DNA of 64,000 nt from Strix aluco (lineage: Eukaryota > Chordata > Aves > Strigiformes > Strigidae). Location of the stretch: positions 1,040,501 to 1,104,500 of the forward strand of contig NC_133971.1 of NCBI RefSeq assembly GCF_031877795.1, given 5' to 3'. Numbering within the stretch: the stretch's first letter is position 1; each line of letters begins with the position of its first letter. Positions 40,481 through 53,100 of the stretch are shown in pieces. Position numbers and translations under genes: made by a program. The notes under the pieces were generated by a model. It was not told where the DNA came from. It was given only the letters and a program-made list of their open reading frames with translations, and did not search any database.

Positions 40481-40916
40481 GTGGACTTACAATCCATCTT
40501 GATGGAAAGTTGGCTGCAGCACATTCCCCTGTAATTGGTATCCCACTACAGTAAATTTTGTAATCCTTGCTTTATTCTGTCCTTGGAAATGGAAATTCCT
40601 GTTGAGCGCTAACGCTAATACTCTGCATTTTTGCCACCAGCTAAATATTCTGTACATGCAATTAGTACTTACGTACTATCCTTCCTATGTGTAATTAAGT
40701 GTTACAGAATTGTAACATGTAAAAATCTAGATTTGTTGTGCTGGGTAGTTATATAAAATGCTTCTGGCTTTCTAACACAAAGCGGTCATTGTTTGGGCAT
40801 CTTTGGTTTCAGTAGCTTATATAAGACAATAATTCTAACACTTGAAATACAGCATAATATTACAAATGCAGAAAGTTTTCATATTCTCAGTCATATTACA
40901 TCTAGGTTGTTTTTAT

Positions 40917-41191
40917 TTACTTACTTTGACTAAGCCACTTGTCAATTGCATCCTCGTATTTTTTTGGTTCCTTTAACCAGTCTTGATGCCACCTAAGGTT
41001 GGCAATTACATTTGAGTAATTCTGACCCAAACTTTGTTTCCAGCTGATAAACTGTCTCTTGTTATACTCCTGAACAGATGAAGAAACCTTTGGGTAGTTT
41101 ACTACAGAGTGGAGTGTTTTGTCCAAGGAATGCACAACTACTGGGAATTTCATGGCAACATTTATTAGCTCATCTGGATCGGCAGAAAGGT
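40917..41191 (-). CDS. ARSK: ARSK last exon
   Basis: 275 bp including the stop; acceptor TTTGTTCCAG. An 84-bp intron separates it from exon 7. It reads [16 protein letters not shown], then [16 protein letters not shown] and ends [10 protein letters not shown]. This is a few residues shorter than human, which ends beyond DQWLK. Confidence 0.97.
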
Positions 41192-44100
41192 CTGGAACAA
41201 ACAAAAAGTCAGTTAAGGGCCAGTTTGCATTTAAGCAACTTATTGAGCAGTTAGGCCATAAACGTTGTAGCATACCGAACAGCTGTGGAAGCACTGAACG
41301 GCCATCGGAGTACGTGATGTATTTCCATTTGCCCATTCGCAGCATGTAGGTGGAAGAATTCACATTGCAGCCGTGGAACTCGCTCAGCACCCACGAGGGA
41401 CGAGGCCCTCTGGGTGACGCTTCGTTTTCAGCCTTCCCACGCAGCAGCGGTATAAGAGAATATCCACTGAGGTTCTGTGGGACAGGAATCCTTGCTATAT
41501 CTAAGCAAAGATAGACAAAGTCAAAATGCTACTGCAGTCACTGTGATTAAAAAAGCTGAATGTAGTGCTACAGGTGTCTGAACGTAAATTCTATTTCAGT
41601 AATAAAACACGCATTCCTAAATATTCTCCTTGTAGAACACAGGAACCTCCAAAAAAACCTTAAGGAACCAAGGTCAGCTGGCCACCATCTTGATTAAAAA
41701 GAGTATCATCTATGATAACATTTTAACAGATGTTAAAACTGATCACAAGAGCCTCCAGTGATGGGTGGTGGGTTTTTATCTTTTTTAATCATGTTCTTAT
41801 GCCCTTCCCTTCTGCTCTGACTATGTCAGGCAAGAGAAAGAGACTGTCATAGCATGAAAGGACCCTAAAAGCTTTATGTCCAACGAGGTCTAACCATTCA
41901 TTTCTTTGATAATAGTGGTGCTAAGATCCTGTCCAGCATTACTGATCGGCAAATAACAAAACACTTTATGAAAGGTGGCCATTACAGTTATTAACTGTAA
42001 CTGATGGGGAAACTGAGGAACAGAGCCTCTTGCTTCTCTGGTAGGGCTGGAGATAAAAGATGGTGTCAGAGGTGGTATCAACACACACGTGGAAAACACC
42101 AGGTGACTCTATAGCCTAGTAGACGGCCCCTAGAAGATGCTGTAACTAGAATAAGCTCCACAGTATCAACCTACACCACAAGTGTCTCTAGCTCGCCAAA
42201 ATCAGGTCAATATTAAGAGGCTGCAAAGACCTCTCAGAGACATTCTGAGAAACAGAGCTGAGAATCCCAAGGATGTTACCTAAGCGTGTCCTAAAAACAG
42301 GGTATGACAGCACTGCTGGTTTTAATCACCCTACTGAACACAGAATATATTCATGCAAAATTCAACATTTCAGAGTATCCTGGTAGTATTTTATCTTCTG
42401 TTCTATGCCAAGTGGTGATACTCAGTGCATAGAAATCGTCCATATGTGACTTTTTCCTTCATCAGCACGTATCTTCCTTTTTCTCCTCTGTTTCTACAGC
42501 ATATATACCTGTCATTAATCTGCAGTTCTTCCTCTGGTAAATAAAAAGGCCATCATTTGACTGAGCACTAGGAAGACCTGCAACATGTAAAACCAGCAGC
42601 TTCCAGCGTGTGGGCTAAAAACTGGAACAAATACATACTACGTTTAAACAAATGAAAAAGGGGATGTAGACCTTCCTCTTCTGTCATCCTAAACCAGTAA
42701 TGCTATTAGTTGCAGTAACGGCAGTCTCCACACGCAAAGAAAGTTCCAGGCTGGTACCTTCAGCAGCCCCTGCTTTTCCAACAGAGATCCGAAGGTACTT
42801 CCACACAGACCAACAAAGCCAGCGCTGTCTGGAGGAAAGGTTATGCTACACCCTGTTAAAAAATGACTTCTGGCTGAGTTATCCTTATCCCACAGATTCT
42901 GCTGGAATCAAAACATCTGTACCACACTTGCTATAGCGTGCACCTAATCTCAAAGTCAGTAAAGAAGGAAGTATTGAGCAAAGGACTTGAGTGGTGCCGT
43001 CAGAGAGATTATTGCACTGAGAGAACGCAAAGCAAAGGGGTTACATTTATCATGAAAAAAGGCTTGAAATCTGTATCCTCACTAGTCAGCAGTATCATGC
43101 AGCCTGAAGAGATAATAGATGACAGAGATGATCCTTCGTGTTCTCACATTCATCCTGACATACGTGCCTCTTTTGACATTCAGATTGCAGGAAAGGGGAA
43201 CTGCCAGAACAGAAGAAAAGGACTTATAAAGACAAAGGTTCTGGGAATTAAAAAAAAAAGGAGGAAAAGAACAAGGAAGGATGTTAAATCCCCTGACCAT
43301 TTATGTGATCTGGGGAAAAGGCACAAAGAAGAAAAAAAAGAGATTTTTCAACTCTTTACATGCGATACCACAACTTACATAAGAACCGTATCTAATACAG
43401 AGTACTTATTATATATAAAAGATTTGATATTAGAATTTGGAAGAGAAAGCTACTCAGATTATATCCTACTTTCAGCTGGATAATTGGTTCAGAAGTTTTG
43501 AGAAGAGACAGGCAGATAAATACTGTCTGTTCTGTTTTTAGAAAGTCAACTTAAAACAACAGAGAAAAGGATGTTTCCCTGGCTTTTACTGCTAAAAGTA
43601 CAATTTTATCTACTGCCCTGCATTCTCTCAGGCAATTGCTGTGTATGAAAGGCACTTCTTAAAGACCAAGCCTTGCATACTGCCTTGAAAAGAACATTTT
43701 TCTCAGCAGTAGCCTAAAAAATCCCAGATAAAGCCTCGAATGGTGACTTCACCTTACGCTTAGTTCCACTGAGATTCATCTCTTGCATGTTTTATCACAG
43801 ATAACTGTTCAAAATTCACTCTTAAAAGTAATTTCCATCTGTGTGTCAGCAATTTGATGTCAGTACTTTTTGTCTGATTCTCTGCCCCATAATGAGTGTT
43901 TCCATACCCCAGAAGGTAGGAATGGCTATCCATTACCGTATCTCATTATGCCCAGATCAATTGTACATTTCCTATACAAAGTCTTTATCACATTTCTTCC
44001 ACGTGACACTTCATTCCTTTGATAAGCTACTGCACCTGCCATCCTTTCAGGTTTAATCTCATCTCTGGATGCATTTACACTGTAATTTCTGTAGTGAACT

Positions 44101-47100
44101 GTTAGGTATGAAGGCTAGCAAGGATTAGTCACATCTAAAATGCATCTGATTGGTTTTTAGCACCTTTTTTCTTTATAACAAATAATCCTACATATAATCA
44201 TTCACTGTAATTGTGTTGATGACAGTAACAGTAATAAGGAACATCATCAGCTCCTTTATTTCATATTTATGTCCATTTTCTGCATTTTATGTTAGGTCCA
44301 TACGCATGCTCCACAGATAAACTGCTATCTCCTGCTGCTCACTACATTGTCTCACAATGTGGACACCTAATTCTCACTGTAATAGAAATGCATAATAATA
44401 ATAGTAACTGGGAAAAAAGATTTTCATTTGAAATGACTTAACTCACCAAGCATAGTAGGGTATATATCCACAAGAGATACCACGTTTGGTATTTGCTGCT
44501 GTTCTTTTACACCTGGGCCCATAACCAAAAGAGGAACATGGGAACTTCCTTCATACATGCTCATTTTATAGAACTGCCGGTGTTCCATAGCAAGTTCTCC
44601 ATGATCTGCTGTGAATACAACGACTGTTCTTTTAAGAAGCCCAGTATCTCTCAGAGCTGAAATAATCTCACCTGCAACAAGAAAATGATACTGAAAAGGA
44701 TACCTTCAAAATATTCCTTCCAACTTCCATACCTGCAAAGCAGCATGCAAACCCCGAGGAATCCTAGTCGGAAGATTGGAAACTCCTCTCTCTGCCCCAG
44801 AAGGCAGAGCCCAAAGCACTCAGCCCAGAAGAACGTACAGTCGTCAACGAGTTGCAGGGGTCTGGCTCCCAGTGAAGAGTGGAGGGCATTGGCCAACAAC
44901 CGTAAAAATTTCAAAAGGCAAGGAGGCACGACAGGACAAGTGGCATTTCTGCTATCATCACTTTAATTAATTTCCAGCATAACTAATAAAAGTTATTTCA
45001 ACAGCAGTAAAACAGATCAGCAGAAGCCCTGACACTAGATTTAGGGTGAAGGACTCTTGACGATATCCACCTTACACACAATCAGTGGAAGTTCCTCCTT
45101 CCTGTGCCCGCATCCCCACAGGAGTCCCCTGCACATACATTTGCGCAGCGAAGACAGGGCCAAGATCAGTGAAGTTGGTGATTAAACAAAGCACGTACAC
45201 ATCTTTAATGTTAAAACATTAAAACGATTCTTGCTTAGATAGTTAAAAACTGAAACTGTTACCAAATTAAACCGCAGTGCGGTTACTCTAGTAGAAGATG
45301 TCCCTGGCTGAGGCAGGGGGGTTGGAACTAGATGATCCTCAAGGCTCCCTCCCACCCAAACCGTTCTGTGATTCGATGGTAATTTCACACTTTGCAATAC
45401 CTTCGTTCCCTAAAACTGTCAGGCTCCTGTTGATCTCTTTTCTTCCATAAAATGTGGAAGAGTAATTCTGTGTCTTTTAAAATACTTTTATCATTCTAAT
45501 ATTGCTAAAAAGATTAGCTTATTAATGAATTTCATATTAGAATGCAAGGAAATTCTTGTCCTTTCATGGTCACTTCTCAAATTAAGAAATAAAATAAACA
45601 GACCAACTTGCATTATCATTTTTATCTATGTAGATCTTACAGCAAACTAGGAAGAATTCTGAATGCCTAATTAATTCTTTTTTTTCTTCTTAACTTTCAA
45701 TAATATGCTGCTAAGGAAGACTTCAAAGGTGACCTTATTGTTTAGTCTACGCATAACAGCTGCCATCCACTCTATGCATTTGAAATCAATTTCTAAGGAA
45801 ATTGCTTATGCCCTAAAATTTATCTTTCCTTCCAGCTCTGCTTTGCTGGTCTGTCCCCTTCACAATTGTTTCCATTGTTTCAGTTAGCACTTAATCAGAG
45901 TATTTAGTTCCTCTTGTACAACGTTTTGCTGCAGTTAATGGGCTTTTACAGGGTCTCTGACTGGTGGTTGTGACTAATTTTCAGAGCACTCTGAATTCAC
46001 CTTGCAGTAGCCTTAAAAGCTACCCAGTTATTTATCATATAGACAGATTAAGCAACATCTATGGGACTTACTCCCAGATCTGAATTGTGGGGTTTTTCTT
46101 CCCCAGAAGACCAGCCCTATCAGCATTTACTTAAAAAAATCCAAACAAGAAAACCCACTGTAAAATGAAACATCACCTACCCAGCATGGCATCTGTCTCT
46201 GCACACATAGCATAATAAAATGCTCTAATATTTCTCACTTCTTGCTCTGTAAATTCTCCTGTGCAATTCTTGGTGTAAGAGGAGTAATAGTCTACTGGAT
46301 GCATCTCTGAAAGAGAAGACCACTTGGGTATTTTAATAGCTTCGTAAGTTACCTAAAAATAAGAGGAAATTAACATTACTTTAGCAACTGAATTAAACAA
46401 TTCATTTAAAAAAACAGATTCAATTTAAAACTTTTGAGCATTAATTCACAGTTCTCAATTTGTGGTCCAGGAAACACCGGCTGCTTATCTGTTACATGGT
46501 GCTGCTACCTCCTCCATACTTCCCCTCAGCTTCCACAGGTACCAAGTCATTTTAAGAGAGAGCTGTAAAAACCAGCTAGAAACTAGGGCTAGGAATACGT
46601 GCTTTACCAGCTGATGTCTTTTTTAAAGAGCAGTACTGCAGAAAAACCTTCTAGAATTGCACTCTAGAGTTAAGTACAGCAGTATTGGTATAGTGTCTCA
46701 TTAACTACAGGATAACTATAAACTGTATGTATCAAAAAGATCGGGTGTTATGTGAGCCTACAGAACATGGAAATTCACTTAGTCTGAGGAGGTCTCCAGG
46801 ATAGCAGATGACAAGTCTTGACATCTTGTTAAAGAGAATTCACTACATTAGTCCAATTTTCTAATATTTTTCTATTTGTTTCTGCAGATTTCAATCCGTT
46901 TAGTTATAAAGAAGTGTAAGATCAGTCTGAAACTAAAAAGCAGGAGCCAATCAGTTACAAATAATACTGGATTTTATATTGAAACTGGAATGCCCAGAGA
47001 CATTGTGTGCTACAGGACCAGCTTTAGAGCCTCTCAGTTTGCCATACACATTTAGCCTAGCAGACAGACTTGTAAGCGCTCACTTAAGTGCTGCATTTAA

Positions 47101-50100
47101 CAGAGTTAATTACTTCTATATTGTAGACTTAAAGCACAAATTACCACAAAGTAGGGAAGATGTAATCTCAGTATGGAAAAGTTAAGTTTATTAAATAGTA
47201 AAACCACACCTGCTGCTCTCATTTACCTCTGAAAATCTTTGCTAACAAACAGAGCTGAGGCCTAGATTATGGCACAGTAACTCCGTTACCTGTGTAGCAC
47301 CTTCCCAGGGCTGCAGCCGCAGCTCCACTCCTGGGCTGGCCCCAAACACGGGCAGCACTGGTTCCTGATAAAATAACGGAGACACTTAACTGTCCAAGGG
47401 GCTCCAAGCAGCACAAGACTGAAGTCGTCCCCAGAAGCATTACATCCCTCTTTGCTGCTGTAGCAATTTAAGTATCAATCCCTGCTGAACACAACTGGGT
47501 TTTGCCCCAAGGTGCAGCATGGATAACTGAGAGCTGTCTGGGGAGCTACTAACATAGTGTCTGTCCCTCCAGCATACAGTGTATCTCTGACCACCAGTGC
47601 TGCTACAGCCACGTGTTCCAATACCCACAAAGTTCCACCTCCCACAAGAGTCAATATTCCCTCTTGAGTTATCTACTGGATGTATTAATTCACAGAATCA
47701 CAGAATTGTTTGGGTTGGAAAAGACCTTTAAGATCATTGAGTCCAACCATTAACCCCACTGCCAAGCCCACCACTAAACCCTGTCCCTAAGCACCAAGTC
47801 TACACATTTTTTAAACACCCCCAGGGCTGGTGACTCCACCACTTCCCTGGGCAGCCTGTTCCAATGCTTGACAACCCTTTTGGGGAAGAAATTGTTTCTA
47901 ATATCCAGTCTAAACCTCCCCTGGTGCAACTTTAGGCCATTTCCTCTCATCCTATCACTTGTTTCTTGGTAAAAGAGACCAACGCCTAAACAGTTGGTAA
48001 GACAGCAAGAGTTACAGTACCCACAGGGATAAAACCCAGCTTTGTAATAGCCAAACAGACATACCAAAATCTAAGTTTCCTCAGGCCCTATAGAAAATAG
48101 GCTGTGAGAAGAAATCATGGAAGACAAAATAATAGCAGACAACTGCTTCAGTCATTTTCCTATTGCTGAAGGTCCTTGGCTACATAAAGTCACATTCTGG
48201 ACTCCTCAATGGTATTTATGAGTTGCTTAATGGGAGCAAAAAGTGTCCTTCTCCATCCACAACTTGTCAGAAGACTGAACCCTTTTCTTCAGGACTACAA
48301 CGTAGATATAAGGATTCACAAAGTCATAATCCCTCCATCAGTCTGTTGTAATTCACAGCTAGGAAAGAAGCCACATGCCCTGAAAAAGCCCCAGCTTGTG
48401 CAAAATACAGGGAACCATCTGCTTAGCCACACAGGGTTTCATAAACATACCGTGTTGATACTCCGTTTTGTGTTAGCTCCCCAGTGAACAGATCACTGAA
48501 CTCAAGTTCTTCATCTATGCACTCAAACCTCCTCATGAGATTGATCCCTGACATTTTCAAAGACTGCTTCTTCCATGGCCAAAACACAGATACATTCCAG
48601 AATAATCAAGCAATGGTCACGGAATGGTAATGTGTGGGTCACATAACTGAGTATGTATCTGTAGTGTGGAAAGGACCTCAGCAAACTATGGAGTTTAAGA
48701 ACTCTAACTGGATTAAGGATGACAAAAATTTGTCACGAGATGTTAATAACTCTGTCTGTGACTTGAAAAAAGGTAGCCCCACTTCCCAAGACATGTCTAA
48801 CCTAGCAATCAGCACCTAGAAAGTCTTCCTTAATATCCAAACTAGATCTTGCTTTTTGCAAATGAAGGTTTTTTTCCCCATGCTCTTCCTCTCCCCACAA
48901 ACTTCTCACTATTCCCAGAACAACACACAATCCTCACTATTACAAAGAAATTCACATCTCTCAACCTCTATTTGTATATCCTTTATTCTGTGTCTTTGTA
49001 TTTTTGTTGCACCCAGGCAAAGAGATTTTACAGTGCGCCACTAGAAAAGGCCAAATGAGTTATATAAATTGTGTATGGGTTTTTCTGAAGTAAGCATGAA
49101 GTGTTTTCAAACCTAATTCTCAGTTCTTCAGCTGCAAAGAATCTTCATGCCTTTATGCAGTGAAAGCTGTTGTAACCCATTTATATTTTTATGACACCTG
49201 GAGACCACACAAGACAGAGAAAAAGACAGAGAAAACAGATTTACTCCTTCTTTGGAATGGAGTGCTACCTGTTAGCTTTCCACATACAGACATAATGGGA
49301 CTTTTCTGCACTCTAAAAACATTGAAAAGCTACAATAGCACAGAAAGTAGGTAACAGAAAAGAGAGATTTCTGCTGTGTCTTGCTACTTCACATTCTAGG
49401 TTCATATTGTAAGAAAAGTCAATCTCTCACTATAAACCTCGGACAGAATGATTACATATAGCATCATTTATAACATACAGAATGTCATAAACAGTGAGCT
49501 TCAGACCATTGCTGAAAAAAATTATAGCTAAGTATAGCAAGGATTTCATTCTCCATTTAATGCTTCTAGCCACTACACACCAAATTTCTTTACTGATTCG
49601 GTGACTACTGCTAACAAACCCTTTCCTACAATAGAGAAAAATTCTTCACTTCTATTTGCTTAGCCTTGAACCAGAAATCTAACATCTCATCCAAGTGCTT
49701 ACTGTGTACTGAAATATCAAAACTAGGTCTGAGTTGAAAAATCACGTGAGGAATAAAATGCTGTTCATAGTAAGTACAGTTATAAATAAATTTATATTTA
49801 CATTTCATCTTCACATACCTTTTCAAGCCAATAGGGAGATGTTAAAAATGTAGAGGATCCAAAATTTTCTCCCGCATAGGGTGATGGATATGGGTGTGGT
49901 AAATTTAGTCCCAAGTAAAGAACAAACGGTTCAGTAAAGTTAATGGCTTCTTCCTTTATCCAATTCACAGCTTTATCAGTATTCCGCCAATCTGCTTCCA
50001 TCACTCGCACATGCTTCCTATCACCAGTAAGATTTACCATGGGTCTCCCTTCTTGCCGGAGCAGGAAGTCAACATCCCTAGTCCAGGCTTCCACACGGTT

Positions 50101-53100
50101 ACTGAAAATATATACACAAGACACTTACTCAGTGGAAAATGTGTTCTTTGGTTTTCCTCCAAGTCAAAAGAGTTAAGAATTCCTGAAGAACTTACCCTAT
50201 ACTTGTAGCTGCAATCTATTTGTAATTTCTACATAAAGGAGAATTGTTATTCCATTGATCTATTCTGCATCTATTTTACACTCAAAGCTTTAGCCATTTT
50301 TTTCTGCTTCTGAGTCTTCTTTCTTATTTATTATAACTTCATATCAGAACGGTTCTTCTCACATCTACAAAATAATATTCAGCAACAGCATCTCTATCTT
50401 GTTGACCCTGCTCCCCATTCTGCCATGGATTCACATACTATTTATCTGGTAAACAGGGCCTTAAGATTTTTGTTATTTGAAAAAGCCATGTGGGAAATTA
50501 CTTTCCTGGAGAGGCTGCCTTTAGAAGCAACGTTCTAGTTTTGGATTGTACTATTACAGCATTTTTAAATACTATCACTTACAACAAAAATCTGTAAGAG
50601 TGATTTATCCTGTACAATTCCTTTTGATACAGTTGAGAAATGCGACCAAGAAAAAGGAATAACAGAGGAGAAAGGTGTAGGGAAAGCAAGAACAGGAAAA
50701 AAAAAAAAAGGACAACACTTTAATGATAAAATATTTTGGGAACAGATCTTCTAATATCATGACAATTGTTGCCTCTCTAAAGCCCTTAGAAATCTGAGCC
50801 GCAGATGTCCTTGTTTCTTTCCCAGACTGAATGGCACCACAAGTGCCATAAACAAGGGTTAAGAGTAAACAGCCCATTTAAGAGCTTGTCTAATCTTCAT
50901 TTTGTTCATGGCAATTTCAATATAATGAAAGAAATGATAAAAGAAAATACTTAACTGCTCAAGGTTTGATCACATACTTTCATCAAAACACAGCACTATT
51001 GTTGTTTAAAGAGCATCTAACCAGTTGAGTCCCCACAGGAATTTTACCACAGCACTTTTAACCTCCAGAAAAACTATTCAGAATTATCTGTAACAACTTG
51101 GTTTATTGTTTTAACTCCTTGTTTAGGCTAACACTTTTAAGGTAGACAGTCTTAAACAAATGACTTGGAACAAACAAAGGCAGCTAGATGGCCTATAGAT
51201 AAAGCACATTTCACAAACATAAAAATGAAAATTGTGACTATTGTCTTAATACTGACTTGTATAGAAAAAAAATATTATGTAGGCCATAGGCCAGTCTGAC
51301 TAATCAATCAGATTGAGGTTAGGATCAACCCCCCAAAACTCAACAACCTCCAACCCAATCCCACTTCAGACCCTTTCCACATTCTGGAGCAACAAAGGAG
51401 ATGTTTAGACACATCCAGGAGGAAAGCTAATCCCCAGGCAGAAAAAGAGAAACGTGCCAAAATAAGAATCTTCAAAAAGCCAGGTGGAGAGTTGAAAAAG
51501 GGGGCAATACTAGATTCAAATCTTCAATTTAAAAGGAAAGAGCAAAGGCTCAAGAGACAATTATTTAAAAGCTTCAGAAATGAATTCCACTTTTCAAATG
51601 AAGGGTGATCGTATCTCCTTTGCTAGCAGACAGTACTCCAGTGACTCTAATGAACATACAGCCGAAAAAAAGCCGATAAATAAAGGATGGGAATACGACA
51701 ACACAACATCAAAGATAAAGCTTAGGGAACTACCATTATTATTAACCCAGGTGAAAGTAATGACATGATAGACAGTGACTACATCTATTTTAAATTTTAA
51801 GTGAAGATGGCCACCAACATTCAAAAGGACACATGCAGTCTTTTTGACAGGAAGCAGAGGCTTCACATGTTCAACATACCAGAGGCTGAAGATACAGCTC
51901 TTCCTCTGTCAGTATTTCTTTGTATGCACTTCCTAGAAGCCCTCTTCCTCAAGTTTCATTAATTCACAGCCATGAATAATTATCTGATGAGTAAGTCACA
52001 TTCAAATGGATACTTAGTATACTTTACTGTGCACTTGTATTTTTAAGATACCTAAAACTATGTAGTCAGGGAGATGATTTGTGTTAGCAGTGCACTATTT
52101 GCAATAGGTTAGGACACAGCAGGGTCAATTTATGTCACATAACTTAAACATTGCAGCAGAAAAGTTAACAATTCTTTTTTTATTAGGTGAATGTGGTATT
52201 GGGGGCAGTGATGGTTCTGTGGTTTAAAGAAACAACATGTGCTTAAGAAAAGTTCCTGAAGACAAAACTGCCCGCTGAATCCTGTGCTAGCTGAGATGCT
52301 CTAGCTCCCTTTGCTAGTCTCCTTTATAACAAGAAATTAAAAGCAGACCGTTTTAATTCTCTCCACGATGAACAGAAACTTTTGTTATAACTCTTTTACA
52401 CTATTTATAGATTACTTAATTGGCTACTGAGGGTTTTTTAACATCTACACAGATGCCATGCTAGGAATGAGATCTACGTTTTTCTCTGACTGAGGAACTG
52501 TATGTGCAGTTTTCATTTTTTGAATTAAAAACTGTGTAAACTGCCATTTTCAAATTTTTCTTGTGTAGGCATAGAAAGGCTGACTAACCATGTGTTTATT
52601 TTCGTTTATTCTCAACCCCTACCCATGATTATTCAAATCTCAATAAGGGCTTGATCCAGTTAAGCACAGATCTCAAACTCTCACTAAAGAGAAAGTTAGG
52701 AAAAAACGTATCAAAAATTTGCACCAGGTGAAAATATAGAATAAAGGCCTAGGACAAAAGAAAATTAAAAACTGCAACACCACAGACTTTGCAGTATTTT
52801 TCTGCTACCTTTGAAGTGCCTAAGACTTCAGCTTCATAGGACCAAGAACTGTGCAAACATGATGTAATTACATGGTTACATCGTAATTTCTGTTCATGTG
52901 ACTTCAACCCTGTCACTAAAGTAGATGAAACTATACATGGCAGAATGAGAAAAAACAGAGTACACGATTGTAACTGCACTGATATTGGTGTCGCCACAGT
53001 TTTGCAAAACCCTGCGTTATCTTAATTTATTTCTCATCTGTGGAGACCTGTAACAAAAATATTTAGAATGGTATCAGCAGAACCATTCGAACGGGAGGGT

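Larger units (their letters stand above)
41501..44446 (-). other. ARSK: ARSK intron 6
   Basis: 2.9 kb. It contains a MIR-like fragment near 42 kb and a 181-codon plus-strand ORF at 42938-43483. Nothing else was recognised. Confidence 0.85.
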
